Below, in pieces: positions 8,928 through 17,475 of a stretch of DNA of 64,000 nucleotides. The notes under the pieces are model-generated. The model was not told the origin of the DNA and searched no databases. It saw nothing but the letters and a program-made list of their open reading frames with translations. Origin of the DNA: Flavobacterium sp. TAB 87 (GTDB lineage: Bacteria; Bacteroidota; Bacteroidia; Flavobacteriales; Flavobacteriaceae); the NCBI RefSeq assembly GCF_001529295.1, contig NZ_LLWK01000038.1, positions 868,001 through 932,000 on the forward strand, read 5' to 3'. How positions within the stretch are numbered: position 1 is the stretch's first letter; the number at the start of each line of letters is the position of its first letter. The translations under genes were made by a program, and so were the position numbers.

Positions 8928-9725
8928 TTATTCTCCCAATTTAAAATTGACAGTGATGAAGCCAACTTGCGTTTCGGGTGCATTAGAATCGGGTTGCCAT
9001 TTGTATTTTTTAGCTGTGGCTATAGCCGGCTCAACCAAACATGGGTTGGTATTTGTGGTTCCCTTTGTGTATTTTGCTGCAATTACATTTCCGCTTCTAT
9101 TTACTGTAATTTGAACGACCACAGTCCCGAATTCATTGCATTTTTGAACTTCTTTTCCTGTTGCGCTTAATTTTCTACCGTTTAATCCCCAGCCTCTTCC
9201 GCCTCCAGTTCCTCCACCAGAACCATAGTAACTGTTAGCATATGGATCACCGTTAGGATTTCCTTTGTCTCCAGCTAAATTGTCGTTGCCTTCGCCACCG
9301 CTTGCTTTTCCGTCAGATTTTGGTCCGTTTAGTAAACTCGATAAAGCATCAGAGGTACTTTTGGATGGTTTCGGGCTTTCGACAGCCTTCGGTTTAACTT
9401 CTTCTTTTGCCGTGCTTTTAGTTGGTTTTTCTTTTTTGGTCTCTTTCATAACCACTGCCTCTTCAATATCTTGCGACATAACTTCATCATCGCTGGCTGC
9501 TGCAGGTTGCGCGGTGGTAGGCTGTGGAGCAGATTGAATGGCTTCGGTTGGCTGAATGTCTCCCATGCCTACATCGGTGGTCCCAAAATTGATGGCTATT
9601 CCATTTTCCGGAGGTGGGTCCAAAGAGGTTAGTCCTAAAAAGAAAAACAGCAAAAACATAATTACAAACAAGACGCTTGTAATAGCAAATGATTTTCTTT
9701 CTTCTTCTGTTTCTAAATATTTCAT
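8928..9725 (-). CDS. TonB-family energy transducer
   Basis: A 265-residue protein with a single N-terminal membrane anchor (about residues 14-35, VLFVIMFLLFFFLGL). Next comes a Lys/Pro/Ser-rich linker (about 65-130), a Gly-rich segment (about 150-185) and a TonB C-terminal domain beginning near GKEVQKCNEFGTVVVQITVNRSGNV. It should span the periplasm and pass proton-motive energy to TonB-dependent receptors; three are encoded in this window. It lies 30 bases after exbD, in the order exbB-exbD-tonB. Some such proteins are annotated simply as energy transducer; which receptor it serves is unknown. Confidence 0.88.
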   Translation of the reverse strand: MKYLETEEERKSFAITSVLFVIMFLLFFFLGLTSLDPPPENGIAINFGTTDVGMGDIQPTEAIQSAPQPTTAQPAAASDDEVMSQDIEEAVVMKETKKEKPTKSTAKEEVKPKAVESPKPSKSTSDALSSLLNGPKSDGKASGGEGNDNLAGDKGNPNGDPYANSYYGSGGGTGGGRGWGLNGRKLSATGKEVQKCNEFGTVVVQITVNRSGNVIAAKYTKGTTNTNPCLVEPAIATAKKYKWQPDSNAPETQVGFITVNFKLGE

Positions 9726-9755
9726 AAGGAATACTTCTTGTGCTTTTGCACAGAA

Positions 9756-10148
9756 TTATTTGGGTCTAACGGCTAAAACTACTTTAATCTGATTGCGGTT
9801 GGCGATATCTAAAACACTAACAGCTTTCTCTATCGGCACGCCTTCTTCGGCTCTTAAAATAATTGCTTTGGTTTTATCACTTCCAAAAATAGAAAGCAAT
9901 TTTGGCTCTAAATCAGTTTCAGAGATTTTTTCTTTGTCAATATAAAATTGCAAATCTTTGTCGATACTTACCGCAATATTTTTATTGCTGTCGGTTTTTC
10001 CTTTTGCTTTTGGCAATACTAAATCTAAAGCATTAGTGGTAACCATTGTTGATGTAAGCATGAAAAATATCAATAGTAAGAATACAATATCAGTCATAGA
10101 TGACATATTGAATTCGGGACTTACTTTATTTCTTCCTCTAAGGTTCAT
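9756..10148 (-). CDS. exbD: Biopolymer transport protein ExbD/TolR family
   Basis: A 130-residue inner-membrane protein. One transmembrane helix near residues 16-37 (SMTDIVFLLLIFFMLTS) contains the Asp used for proton conduction in ExbD/TolR (MTDIVFLL). It is followed by a periplasmic domain ending KVVLAVRPK. The ATG follows the exbB stop after two bases, so translational coupling is likely. ExbD partners ExbB in the TonB motor. TolR is the alternative, but the adjacent tonB supports ExbD. Confidence 0.92.
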   Translation of the reverse strand: MNLRGRNKVSPEFNMSSMTDIVFLLLIFFMLTSTMVTTNALDLVLPKAKGKTDSNKNIAVSIDKDLQFYIDKEKISETDLEPKLLSIFGSDKTKAIILRAEEGVPIEKAVSVLDIANRNQIKVVLAVRPK

Positions 10149-10150
10149 AG

Positions 10151-10855
10151 TTAAGATGGGTCATTTAATAGGTCTAGAAAATCAACAGCATTAGCTTCCA
10201 TCATGTGAACAACTTTATCTGTTTTTACCACTAAGTGATTGTAACCAACATAAGCAATAATTCCGACAACTAATCCAACTACAGTTGTTGTCATTGCCGT
10301 GTAAATTCCTTCAGAAAGTGCGCCAACTTCAATTTGTCCGCCAGAACTTGCCATTTTGTGAAACGCAAGAATCATTCCGACAACCGTTCCAAGAAAACCA
10401 GTCATCGGTCCAGCTCCAGAAATAGTCGCTAGCATGCTTACGTTTTTTTCTAATTTGTAAATTTCAAGTTTTCCAGCATTTTCGATCGCAGTGTTAATGT
10501 CATCTAAAGGCTTACCAATACGAGAAATTCCTTTTTCAATTAAACGAGCAACTGGTGAAGTAGAGTGAGCACAAAGCATTTTAGCGTTATCGATGCGTCC
10601 GTTTCTAATATTTTCGCGAATTTGATTCATGAAATTACTGTCTATTTGTGTAGCTTTTTTGATAGCCATTAAGCGTTCAAAATACAAATATAGGGCAGCG
10701 AAAAACATTAAAAATAAAGCGAACATTATGATTTGACCTCCTATTCCTCCGCTAGTTAGGAGTTCGATAATAGATAGCGTTTTTTCAACAGGAACGGCGT
10801 CCGCCATAGTTTCTTGTGCAACAGATAAACTATCTGTTTGAAGCAGTATACTCAT
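10151..10855 (-). CDS. exbB: MotA/TolQ/ExbB proton channel family protein
   Basis: A 234-residue protein with three hydrophobic helices: about 38-60, and two in the C-terminal block containing the diagnostic AGPMTGFLGTVVGMILAFHKMA and YTAMTTTVVGLVVGIIAYVGYN stretches. It forms the pentameric proton channel around ExbD. It is first in an exbB-exbD-tonB-folC cluster. A long inverted repeat (10872-10886 / 10948-10962) lies upstream, with its proximal arm 17 bases from the start codon. Confidence 0.93.
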   Translation of the reverse strand: MSILLQTDSLSVAQETMADAVPVEKTLSIIELLTSGGIGGQIIMFALFLMFFAALYLYFERLMAIKKATQIDSNFMNQIRENIRNGRIDNAKMLCAHSTSPVARLIEKGISRIGKPLDDINTAIENAGKLEIYKLEKNVSMLATISGAGPMTGFLGTVVGMILAFHKMASSGGQIEVGALSEGIYTAMTTTVVGLVVGIIAYVGYNHLVVKTDKVVHMMEANAVDFLDLLNDPS

Positions 10856-10871
10856 AAAAAATTTTCTTTGT

Positions 10872-10962
10872 TATTGAAACGCTAATATATTACAAAAATT
10901 GTTAGTTTTTATTCAAATATGGGAAAGTCCAAAGATGTTAAGAAAAAATTAGCGTTTCAATA
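10872..10962. repeat. 15-base perfect inverted repeat upstream of exbB
   Basis: TATTGAAACGCTAAT (10872-10886) and ATTAGCGTTTCAATA (10948-10962) are perfect reverse complements separated by 61 bases. They fill the gap between the gdh stop and the exbB start, both genes being on the minus strand. Function unknown: it could be a hairpin in a read-through transcript or a pair of protein-binding half-sites. Confidence 0.85.
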
Positions 10963-10974
10963 CAAAGGTTTTTT

Positions 10975-12201
10975 TTATACTAATTGTTTGAGTGCAATCT
11001 CGAATGCAGTTGCACTTATATTAGTTTTTGATGGATTCAAAGCATGTGCTTTTTCAATAGCCTTTCTGATGGTTTCAGAGGTGTCTTCAAAAATAGCTTC
11101 ATCGGTCATCTCGACTTTTTTCTCCATGAAATAAGCAAAAACACGCGCCATACCACAATTTGAAATAAAATCGGGAATTAAGCTCACTTTATGATCAACT
11201 TCTTCCATTATTGGACCAAAGAAAATAGCCGTGTCTGAAAAAGGCACATTAGCACCACAAGACACCACTTCTAATCCGTTGGCAATTAAGCGCTCCATTT
11301 GGCTTTGCGTAACTAATCTTGAAGCGGCGCAAGGAGTGAAGATTTCTGCACCGATGGTCCAGATTTGTTCGTTAATTTCGTCAAAAGGAATCATGTTTTT
11401 GGCAACTAATTTATTGCCATCTTTTGCCAAATAGAATGTTCTGATTTCTTCGAAAGTAAACCCTTCTTTATTAATTATACCACCGTCTCTATCGATGATT
11501 CCGATAATTTTAACGCCCATAGCAGCAAGGTAAAATGCGGCAGCAGAACCGACATTTCCAAAACCTTGCACAATGGCTTTCTTGCCCTTAACATTCCCGC
11601 CGTAAATAGCGTAATAATGACGAACGGCTTGAACGACACCATAACCAGTAATCATATCTGCAATGGTGAGTTTCTTATTGACGTCTGGAGAAAAAGCGGG
11701 GTTTTCGATTACTTTGATAACGCCCTGACGCAACTGGCCGATTCTATTAATTTTGTCTGCTTCGGTCGGTTTAAAGTGACCATTAAAAACACCTTCTTGC
11801 GGATGCCAAATTCCACACTCTTCGGTCATTGGTATAACTTCGTGAATTTCATCAACATTCATGTCGCCACCTGTTCCGTAATAACTTTTCAGTAAAGGGT
11901 AAACGGCTTTATACCAGCGTTGCAAAACTCCTTTTTTTCGTGGATCAGTAGGGTCAAAGTTAATTCCAGATTTAGCACCTCCAATCGCAGGGCCAGATAC
12001 CGAAAACTTAACTTCCATGGTTTTGGCCAAAGACAGTACTTCGTTCATGTCTAGGCCTTTTCTCATTCGAGTTCCACCGCCAGCAGCGCCACCTCTAAGC
12101 GAGTTTATTACGGTCCAACCTTCAGCTTCTGTTTCTGAGTCTTTCCAATTAAAAACTATCTCGGGTTCTTTATTTTCAAATTTCTTTAATAAATCTTTCA
12201 T
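10975..12201 (-). CDS. Glu/Leu/Phe/Val dehydrogenase family, probably glutamate dehydrogenase
   Basis: A 408-residue protein. The N-terminal dimerisation/catalytic domain has GGAAGGGTRMRKGLD (37-51) and PAIGGAKSGINFDP (71-84), with the catalytic-region Lys at 77. The Rossmann domain has GFGNVG at 213-218. The family oxidatively deaminates an amino acid with NAD(P)+. Glutamate is the usual substrate, but Leu/Phe/Val enzymes share these motifs, so specificity is not proven. A clear -7 element (TATATTTG, 12227-12234) precedes it, so it is likely monocistronic. Confidence 0.9.
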   Translation of the reverse strand: MKDLLKKFENKEPEIVFNWKDSETEAEGWTVINSLRGGAAGGGTRMRKGLDMNEVLSLAKTMEVKFSVSGPAIGGAKSGINFDPTDPRKKGVLQRWYKAVYPLLKSYYGTGGDMNVDEIHEVIPMTEECGIWHPQEGVFNGHFKPTEADKINRIGQLRQGVIKVIENPAFSPDVNKKLTIADMITGYGVVQAVRHYYAIYGGNVKGKKAIVQGFGNVGSAAAFYLAAMGVKIIGIIDRDGGIINKEGFTFEEIRTFYLAKDGNKLVAKNMIPFDEINEQIWTIGAEIFTPCAASRLVTQSQMERLIANGLEVVSCGANVPFSDTAIFFGPIMEEVDHKVSLIPDFISNCGMARVFAYFMEKKVEMTDEAIFEDTSETIRKAIEKAHALNPSKTNISATAFEIALKQLV

Positions 12202-12226
12202 TTAATTGCGATTAGTTTAATTTTTG

Positions 12227-12234
12227 CAAATATA
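12227..12234 (-). promoter_or_regulatory. -7 promoter element of the glutamate dehydrogenase gene
   Basis: The minus strand reads TATATTTG followed by CA, a full TAnnTTTG match 25 bases before the ATG. A TTTC (12251-12254) 16 bases further upstream may be a weak -33 element. Confidence 0.5.
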
Positions 12235-12277
12235 ACGAATGTAATAATGTGAAATATTTATTTTAAAGTTAAAACGA

Positions 12278-12322
12278 AAAAAACCCGATAGAAAAATTTA
12301 TTTTAAATTTTTCTATCGGGTT
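12278..12322 (-). terminator. Terminator of the chalcone-isomerase-like gene
   Basis: A long stem (AACCCGATAGAAAAATTTA paired with AAATTTTTCTATCGGGTT, four-base loop) is followed on the minus strand by a T-rich run. It begins 22 bases after the stop at 12345. Confidence 0.85.
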
Positions 12323-12344
12323 AAGTATAGATAAAACGTTGTTT

Positions 12345-12932
12345 TTACTTGTATCTGCCTAGTAAATCTTCTTTCAAGATTTTATCAACCGGGTCTTCTG
12401 ATAGCCAAATTCCGAAGAATGCTTTTTTAAATTCAAAACCATCAATTTTACCTTCGTAACGATCATTTTTATAAATTAATAGAGCACTGTCCATTGGACT
12501 GTATATTAAATTAAAAGCATCTCCTTTTTTGGTTTCTTCTTTTCCAATAAGTCTTTCCAATTGCAGCAACTTATCAGTAAGCTTTACGAAGCCTTTAGGT
12601 CCAACCGATCTTTCAACTCCTTTTTCTAAGGCTTTAGATAATTTTTTTGAAGAGACTAATCCAGAAGTAACTTGAATTCTAATAGCCATTTCTGTATCAC
12701 TGTCGATAATAAATGCAGCATCTTGAGACAATTGCGATAGGTACAATGCTTGAACGTACAGCTCAGTAAACATTTTTGAACGCTGACCTACGCCATTTAA
12801 AGACAATTCTCTACTTTTAAATTCTAATGTTCTTGGTACAATTACACCATTTACATTAAATTCTTTTTGTGCCATTACATTCGATAATGGTAAAATTAAA
12901 AGTAAGCTTAAAAGAGGTAATAATTTTTTCAT
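12345..12932 (-). CDS. Secreted chalcone isomerase-like domain protein
   Basis: This 195-residue protein has a signal peptide (cut near NVMAQ, residue 22), then a domain resembling the bacterial chalcone-isomerase-like family. Visible family-type blocks are LNGVGQRSKMFTELYVQALYL near 45-65 and the C-terminal FFGIWLSEDPVDKILKEDLLGR. The bacterial members are mostly of unknown function and probably bind lipid-like ligands rather than make flavonoids, so no reaction is assigned. It is monocistronic, with a -7 element upstream (12959-12966) and its own terminator downstream. Confidence 0.8.
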   Translation of the reverse strand: MKKLLPLLSLLLILPLSNVMAQKEFNVNGVIVPRTLEFKSRELSLNGVGQRSKMFTELYVQALYLSQLSQDAAFIIDSDTEMAIRIQVTSGLVSSKKLSKALEKGVERSVGPKGFVKLTDKLLQLERLIGKEETKKGDAFNLIYSPMDSALLIYKNDRYEGKIDGFEFKKAFFGIWLSEDPVDKILKEDLLGRYK

Positions 12933-12958
12933 ATTTGTGTGGCTATTTATTTTTTTTG

Positions 12959-12966
12959 CAAAAGTA
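12959..12966 (-). promoter_or_regulatory. Putative -7 element of the chalcone-isomerase-like gene
   Basis: TACTTTTG followed by CA on the minus strand, 26 bases before the ATG. No -33 partner is recognised. Confidence 0.45.
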
Positions 12967-13084
12967 GCTGAAAATTATAGCTTTACGCGTTTTTTATACG
13001 GTCTTTTTGCTTGAAAATGGCCGCAAATGCATAATTATGAAAATGATATGGAATTAGTGAAAAAATATATTATCTCTAATATAT

Positions 13085-14158
13085 TTAACCAATTTTATAA
13101 AAAATACTTCCAGAACTGTGGTCTTTTTTAGCTCCCGTAACACTTGATAAGCAATTATTCTCATTTAGCAGTCTTAAAATTCCTAATAAAGCAAAGATTA
13201 GCGCTTCTTTATATTCTAAAATTTTATTGTCAGGAATGACAATAGTCATCTTTGGTAGTGTTTCCTGTATTGCTTCTATTAAAAAATCGTTGTAAGCTCC
13301 ACCACCAGTTATCAATATTTTTTGCTCAATTACTGGAAGCGCGTTTTTGGTTTGAATGGCAATGTGCTTCGTAAACGTGTGCATTTTATCTTCTATACTA
13401 ATTGGGTACGATTCTAATAGGGGTAAAACAATTTGATTTACAAACTCGACACCCAAAGATTTGGGGAAAGAAAGTTGGTAGTAATCCAACTGATTGAGGT
13501 CTTCTAACAAATCAGTATTAAGTTGCCCTTTACGTGCAATCGCACCTTTGTCGTCGTAAGGTAAATTTAATTGATTGGCATAGAAATTTAATACTGTGTT
13601 AACCGGACTAATATCGAAAGCAATTCGCTTTTGATTCGCTTCGAAGGAAATATTCGAAAATCCACCTAAATTCATACAATAGTAGTACTCACTAAATAAA
13701 AGGCGGTCACCAATTGGTACTAGTGGAGCGCCTTGACCGCCCAATGCTACATCTTGTATTCTAAAATCGCAAACGACAGTTTCATTAATGAGTGTAGCAA
13801 TTTTCGAAAGATTTCCAATTTGTAACGTAATTCCTTTTTCGGGTTGATGTAAAATTGTATGACCGTGTGAGCAAACGGCATCTAGATTTTTAATTTCGTT
13901 TTTTTGTATAAAAGTTAAAATACAATTTGCCAGTAAATCTGTGTAGTTTTCGTTCAGTTGCTCTAGTTCATCGTTCGAATAATTGACGGCAGTTTTTAAC
14001 TGTTTCAGCCAGGCTGCGTTATAAGGAATTGTCTCCGCTTCTAAAATCGAAAATTTCCACTGTTCCTCTTTTTTAGACAAATGAATATGAGCCAAATCAA
14101 TTCCGTCGAGCGATGTTCCAGACATAACTCCGATAACGTTATAGTAATTTTCCTTCAT
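13085..14158 (-). CDS. anmK: Anhydro-N-acetylmuramic acid kinase
   Basis: The 357-residue protein begins with the ATP-binding signature IGVMSGTSLDGID (9-21) and has CSHGHTILHQPEKG, DFRIQDVALGGQGAPLVPIGD and the ITGGGAYND block of the AnmK/ASKHA fold. It hydrolyses the 1,6-anhydro ring of anhydro-MurNAc and phosphorylates it to MurNAc-6-phosphate in peptidoglycan recycling. Length matches the family. A TAATTTTG element sits exactly four bases before the ATG, so the mRNA may be leaderless and the start codon choice is well supported. Confidence 0.95.
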   Translation of the reverse strand: MKENYYNVIGVMSGTSLDGIDLAHIHLSKKEEQWKFSILEAETIPYNAAWLKQLKTAVNYSNDELEQLNENYTDLLANCILTFIQKNEIKNLDAVCSHGHTILHQPEKGITLQIGNLSKIATLINETVVCDFRIQDVALGGQGAPLVPIGDRLLFSEYYYCMNLGGFSNISFEANQKRIAFDISPVNTVLNFYANQLNLPYDDKGAIARKGQLNTDLLEDLNQLDYYQLSFPKSLGVEFVNQIVLPLLESYPISIEDKMHTFTKHIAIQTKNALPVIEQKILITGGGAYNDFLIEAIQETLPKMTIVIPDNKILEYKEALIFALLGILRLLNENNCLSSVTGAKKDHSSGSIFYKIG

Positions 14159-14162
14159 AGGT

Positions 14163-14170
14163 CAAAATTA
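14163..14170 (-). promoter_or_regulatory. -7 element exactly four bases before the anmK ATG (leaderless candidate)
   Basis: The minus strand reads TAATTTTG-ACCT-ATG. If transcription starts a few bases after the -7 element, as is usual, the mRNA would begin at or next to the ATG. Confidence 0.5.
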
Positions 14171-14180
14171 CAAATGATTA

Positions 14181-14212
14181 TTGAAAAATTAATAATTAAA
14201 AAAGTATATTTG
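14181..14212 (+). promoter_or_regulatory. Putative promoter of the acyl-CoA dehydrogenase gene
   Basis: TTG at 14181-14183, 21 bases, then TATATTTG at 14205-14212. It gives a leader of about 120 bases before the ATG at 14336. Confidence 0.5.
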
Positions 14213-14335
14213 GAGACAAATTTTAGCTAATAGCCAAACAAATTTTAACAACGTATAATTATTTTTCATGTCAGTTAAAGCAGCTCAGTAAGTTGTTTTG
14301 GTGATTTTCGGATGAAGAATTTAATTTTTAATAGT

Positions 14336-15478
14336 ATGGATTTTAATCTTACGGAAGAACATTTGATGATTCAAAAAGCAGCAAGAGATTTTGCTCAAAA
14401 TGAATTGTTGCCAGGTGTTATAGAAAGAGACGATAAACAGATTTTCCCAACAGAACAAATAAAAAAAATGGGAGAATTAGGTTTTATGGGAATGATGGTG
14501 GACCCGAAATATGGCGGAAGTGGTTTAGATGCAATTTCGTATGTGATTGCAATGGAAGAAATTTCTAAGGTTGATGCTTCGGCGTCGGTAGTTATGTCTG
14601 TTAATAATTCGCTAGTTTGCTGGGGTCTTCAAGAATTTGGAACTGAAGAGCAAAAGGAAAAATATTTACCACAATTAGCATCAGGTCAAATTCACGGTGC
14701 TTTTTGTTTGAGTGAGCCAGAAGCCGGTAGTGATGCTACTTCGCAACAAACTTCAGCTATTGATATGGGCGATCATTATTTGGTAAACGGTACGAAAAAC
14801 TGGATTACCAACGGAAACACGGCTTCGGTTTATTTGGTAATCGCACAAACGCATGCTGAGAAGAAACACAAAGGAATTAATGCTTTGATTATGACCAAAG
14901 ACATGCCTGGTTTTTCAATTGGTCCAAAAGAACAAAAGATGGGAATTCGCGGTTCGGATACACACTCTTTAATGTTTACCGATGTAAAAGTACCTAAAGA
15001 GAATAGAATTGGTGAAGATGGTTTCGGATTTAAATTTGCGATGAAAACTTTGGCAGGTGGACGAATCGGAATCGCATCGCAAGCGTTAGGAATTGCATCT
15101 GGTGCTTACGAGTTGGCCTTGCAATATTCTAAAGTTCGTAAAGCTTTTGGAACCGAAATTTGCAACCACCAAGCTATTGCGTTTAAATTGGCGGACATGG
15201 CTGTTAACATTGAAGCTGCACGTCATTTGTGTATGAAAGCTGCTTGGGACAAAGACCAACATAATAATTATGACGTAAGTGGTGCTATGGCAAAATTATT
15301 TGCTTCGCAAGTTGCTATGGATACAACTGTTGAAGCAGTTCAAATTCATGGTGGAAATGGTTACGTTAGAGAATATCATGTAGAACGTATGATGCGAGAT
15401 GCAAAGATTACTCAAATTTATGAAGGAACTTCAGAGATTCAAAAAATCGTAATCTCGAGAGCTGTTATCGCAGGATAA
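14336..15478 (+). CDS. Acyl-CoA dehydrogenase
   Basis: From the ATG at 14336 (MDFNLTEEHLMIQ) the protein is 380 residues, the standard length for this FAD-dependent family. An upstream in-frame ATG at 14312 adds eight residues that are not family-like. FAD and substrate blocks are visible: FCLSEPEAGSDATSQQT, NWITNG, and the C-terminal QIHGGNGYVREYHVERMMRDAKITQIYEGTSEIQ. The presumed catalytic base is Glu363 in YEGTSE, the position typical of short/medium-chain enzymes. It introduces an alpha,beta double bond into acyl-CoA in fatty-acid or branched-chain amino-acid breakdown; chain length is not predictable. Confidence 0.93.
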   Translation: MDFNLTEEHLMIQKAARDFAQNELLPGVIERDDKQIFPTEQIKKMGELGFMGMMVDPKYGGSGLDAISYVIAMEEISKVDASASVVMSVNNSLVCWGLQEFGTEEQKEKYLPQLASGQIHGAFCLSEPEAGSDATSQQTSAIDMGDHYLVNGTKNWITNGNTASVYLVIAQTHAEKKHKGINALIMTKDMPGFSIGPKEQKMGIRGSDTHSLMFTDVKVPKENRIGEDGFGFKFAMKTLAGGRIGIASQALGIASGAYELALQYSKVRKAFGTEICNHQAIAFKLADMAVNIEAARHLCMKAAWDKDQHNNYDVSGAMAKLFASQVAMDTTVEAVQIHGGNGYVREYHVERMMRDAKITQIYEGTSEIQKIVISRAVIAG

Positions 15479-15502
15479 TTTTTTTTAGAACTATATTAAT
15501 TG

Positions 15503-15536
15503 CCCTTTCGATTTAATGTTCGGAAGGGTTTTTTAT
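15503..15536 (+). terminator. Terminator of the acyl-CoA dehydrogenase gene
   Basis: An 8-pair stem (CCCTTTCG / CGGAAGGG with one G-U pair) and a 10-base loop, followed by a T-rich run on the plus strand, 25 bases after the stop. Confidence 0.75.
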
Positions 15537-15671
15537 TTATTTTTTTCGTTTTTTCCTTAGCTTGTTCCAATTGTGTGAGATCAAAATCTTGTCGAACTTG
15601 GTTTTTATATAAATTTGAAATAGTTGTATATTGCAGCTATTTACTTTCGATATAACTTTACAAATAATAGT

Positions 15672-16670
15672 ATGAGATATCTTTACCTATTAATTCCGTT
15701 TTTATTTATTAGCTGTAAAACAACTTCTCCGCAACAAAAGGCAGAGACAGAGATTACGAGCAAACCTTCAAAGTCATTAAAGCCAATTGAAGTTACCTAT
15801 AAAGTAAATCCAGACGAAGTAAGTTCTTTTCTTAAAAAATTGGCATCGGATGAAATGGAAGGACGCGAAACTGGAGAAATCGGAATGGTAAAAGCAGCCG
15901 ACTTTTTAATTGATTTTTTAAAGAAAAATAATGTAAAGCCTTATTTTAAGTATTACCAAGATACGCTAGTGCGATTTAAAGGACCTGCTTATAATGTGGT
16001 TGGATTTATAGAAGGCTCCGATCCAGAGTTGAAAAATGAATTTGTTCTTTTAAGCGCACACTATGATCATATTGGTGTAGAAAAAAATACGCCGAACGCC
16101 GATAAAATTAACAATGGTGCAAATGATGACGCTTCGGGAGTAACTGCTGTTGCTGAAATGGCAAAGTATTTTAGCGAAACTAAATCGAATAAACGCAGTG
16201 TTTTAATTGTGTTTTTTACTGGAGAAGAAAAAGGATTACTAGGCTCTAAGCATTTGGCTAAGAAATTATTTAATCAAAAATTTAATCTATACGCACAACT
16301 AAATGTTGAAATGATTGGAGTACCAATGAAAAGAGATTATTTAGCCTATATAACGGGTTTTGAATTATCGACTATGGCTAAAAAAATAAATGAATATACG
16401 GGAAAAAGCACTGTTGGGTTTTTACCAAAAGCAAATGAATATCAATTGTTTAAGCGATCGGATAATTATTCGTTTTACCAGCAATTTAAAGTGCCTTGCC
16501 AGTCGGTGAGTACTTTCGATTTTGAAAATTTTAAATATTACCATCATGTAAAAGATGAGTTTGAATTAATGGATACCGCACACTTGACTACTTTTATTCA
16601 AGACTTTTTACCAGCAGTCACTGCAATGACAACATCAGCGAAGAGAGAAATTAAAATGAATACAAAATAA
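15672..16670 (+). CDS. M28 family zinc aminopeptidase, lipoprotein
   Basis: From the ATG at 15672 (MRYLYLLIPFLFISC) this is a 332-residue protein with a lipobox ending at Cys15, so it is probably a membrane-anchored lipoprotein. An earlier in-frame ATG at 15624 would spoil the signal. M28 metal-binding landmarks appear in order: LSAHYDHIGV, NGANDDASGVTAVAEMA, FFTGEEKGLLGSKHL, NVEMIG, and a late HH in FKYYHHVKDEF. The family releases N-terminal amino acids from peptides in the periplasm or on the outer membrane. An SDR gene starts 33 bases downstream. Confidence 0.9.
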   Translation: MRYLYLLIPFLFISCKTTSPQQKAETEITSKPSKSLKPIEVTYKVNPDEVSSFLKKLASDEMEGRETGEIGMVKAADFLIDFLKKNNVKPYFKYYQDTLVRFKGPAYNVVGFIEGSDPELKNEFVLLSAHYDHIGVEKNTPNADKINNGANDDASGVTAVAEMAKYFSETKSNKRSVLIVFFTGEEKGLLGSKHLAKKLFNQKFNLYAQLNVEMIGVPMKRDYLAYITGFELSTMAKKINEYTGKSTVGFLPKANEYQLFKRSDNYSFYQQFKVPCQSVSTFDFENFKYYHHVKDEFELMDTAHLTTFIQDFLPAVTAMTTSAKREIKMNTK

Positions 16671-16671
16671 A

Positions 16672-16699
16672 TTGCTTTATAGCGATTTGCTTATTTTTA
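16672..16699 (+). promoter_or_regulatory. Putative promoter directly abutting the SDR gene start (leaderless candidate)
   Basis: TTG at 16672-16674, 17 bases, TATTTTTA at 16692-16699, then four bases (CGAA) and the ATG at 16704. The -7 element has one change (final G to A). Confidence 0.4.
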
Positions 16700-16703
16700 C
16701 GAA

Positions 16704-17381
16704 ATGAAAAATATTATTGTTACAGGAACAAGTAGAGGAATTGGTTACGAATTGGCTTTGCAATTTGCAAATGCAAACCATCAGGTTTTGGCTATTTCGC
16801 GTAAAGTTCCGAAACAGCTATTAGAACATCCTAATATTACTTGTTTGTCTGTTGATTTGGCTAATGAATCTGATTTAAATAAAGTAACAGATTTTTTGAA
16901 ATCAACATGGAAAACGGTAGATGGATTAGTACACAATGCGGGCAGTATTGTTTGCAAACCATTTGAAGAATTGACACAGCTTGACTTTGAAAATGTTTTT
17001 AAAGTAAATGTTTTTGGTGTAGCCAATTTAACGCGTCTTGCTTTACCCTTTATGCAAAAAGGGAGTCATGTTGTTACCATCAGTTCTATTGGTGGTGTCC
17101 GCGGCAGTCTTAAATTTCCGGGTTTAGCAGCATACAGTGCGAGCAAAGGCGCTGTGATTACGTTGTCTGAATTATTGGCAGAAGAATACAAAGAGCAGGG
17201 TATTTCGTTTAATGTCTTGGCATTAGGAGCCGTTCAGACCGAAATGTTAGAGGAAGCTTTTCCAGGTTATCAGGCGCCTATTTCAGCAAAGGGGATAGCT
17301 GATTATATTTATGATTTTACCTTGAATGGTAATAAATATTACAATGGTAAAGTGCTGGAAGTATCAACTACAAATCCTTAA
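16704..17381 (+). CDS. Short-chain dehydrogenase/reductase (SDR) family oxidoreductase
   Basis: A 225-residue classical SDR. The nucleotide-binding TGTSRGIG is at residues 7-14, HNAG at 77-80, the active-site Ser in TISSIGG near 127, and the YSASK motif with Tyr144 and Lys148. It uses NAD(P)(H) to oxidise or reduce an alcohol/carbonyl; the substrate cannot be read from sequence. It follows the M28 peptidase by 33 bases but may have its own promoter at 16672-16699. Confidence 0.92.
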   Translation: MKNIIVTGTSRGIGYELALQFANANHQVLAISRKVPKQLLEHPNITCLSVDLANESDLNKVTDFLKSTWKTVDGLVHNAGSIVCKPFEELTQLDFENVFKVNVFGVANLTRLALPFMQKGSHVVTISSIGGVRGSLKFPGLAAYSASKGAVITLSELLAEEYKEQGISFNVLALGAVQTEMLEEAFPGYQAPISAKGIADYIYDFTLNGNKYYNGKVLEVSTTNP

Positions 17382-17475
17382 TGTGAATTGCTTTTGGACA
17401 ATCATTGCACCTTTAATTATTTTCTCAGCGAAAGACATTTAACTCATACTTTATAATTCACAATTAACTCAAATT

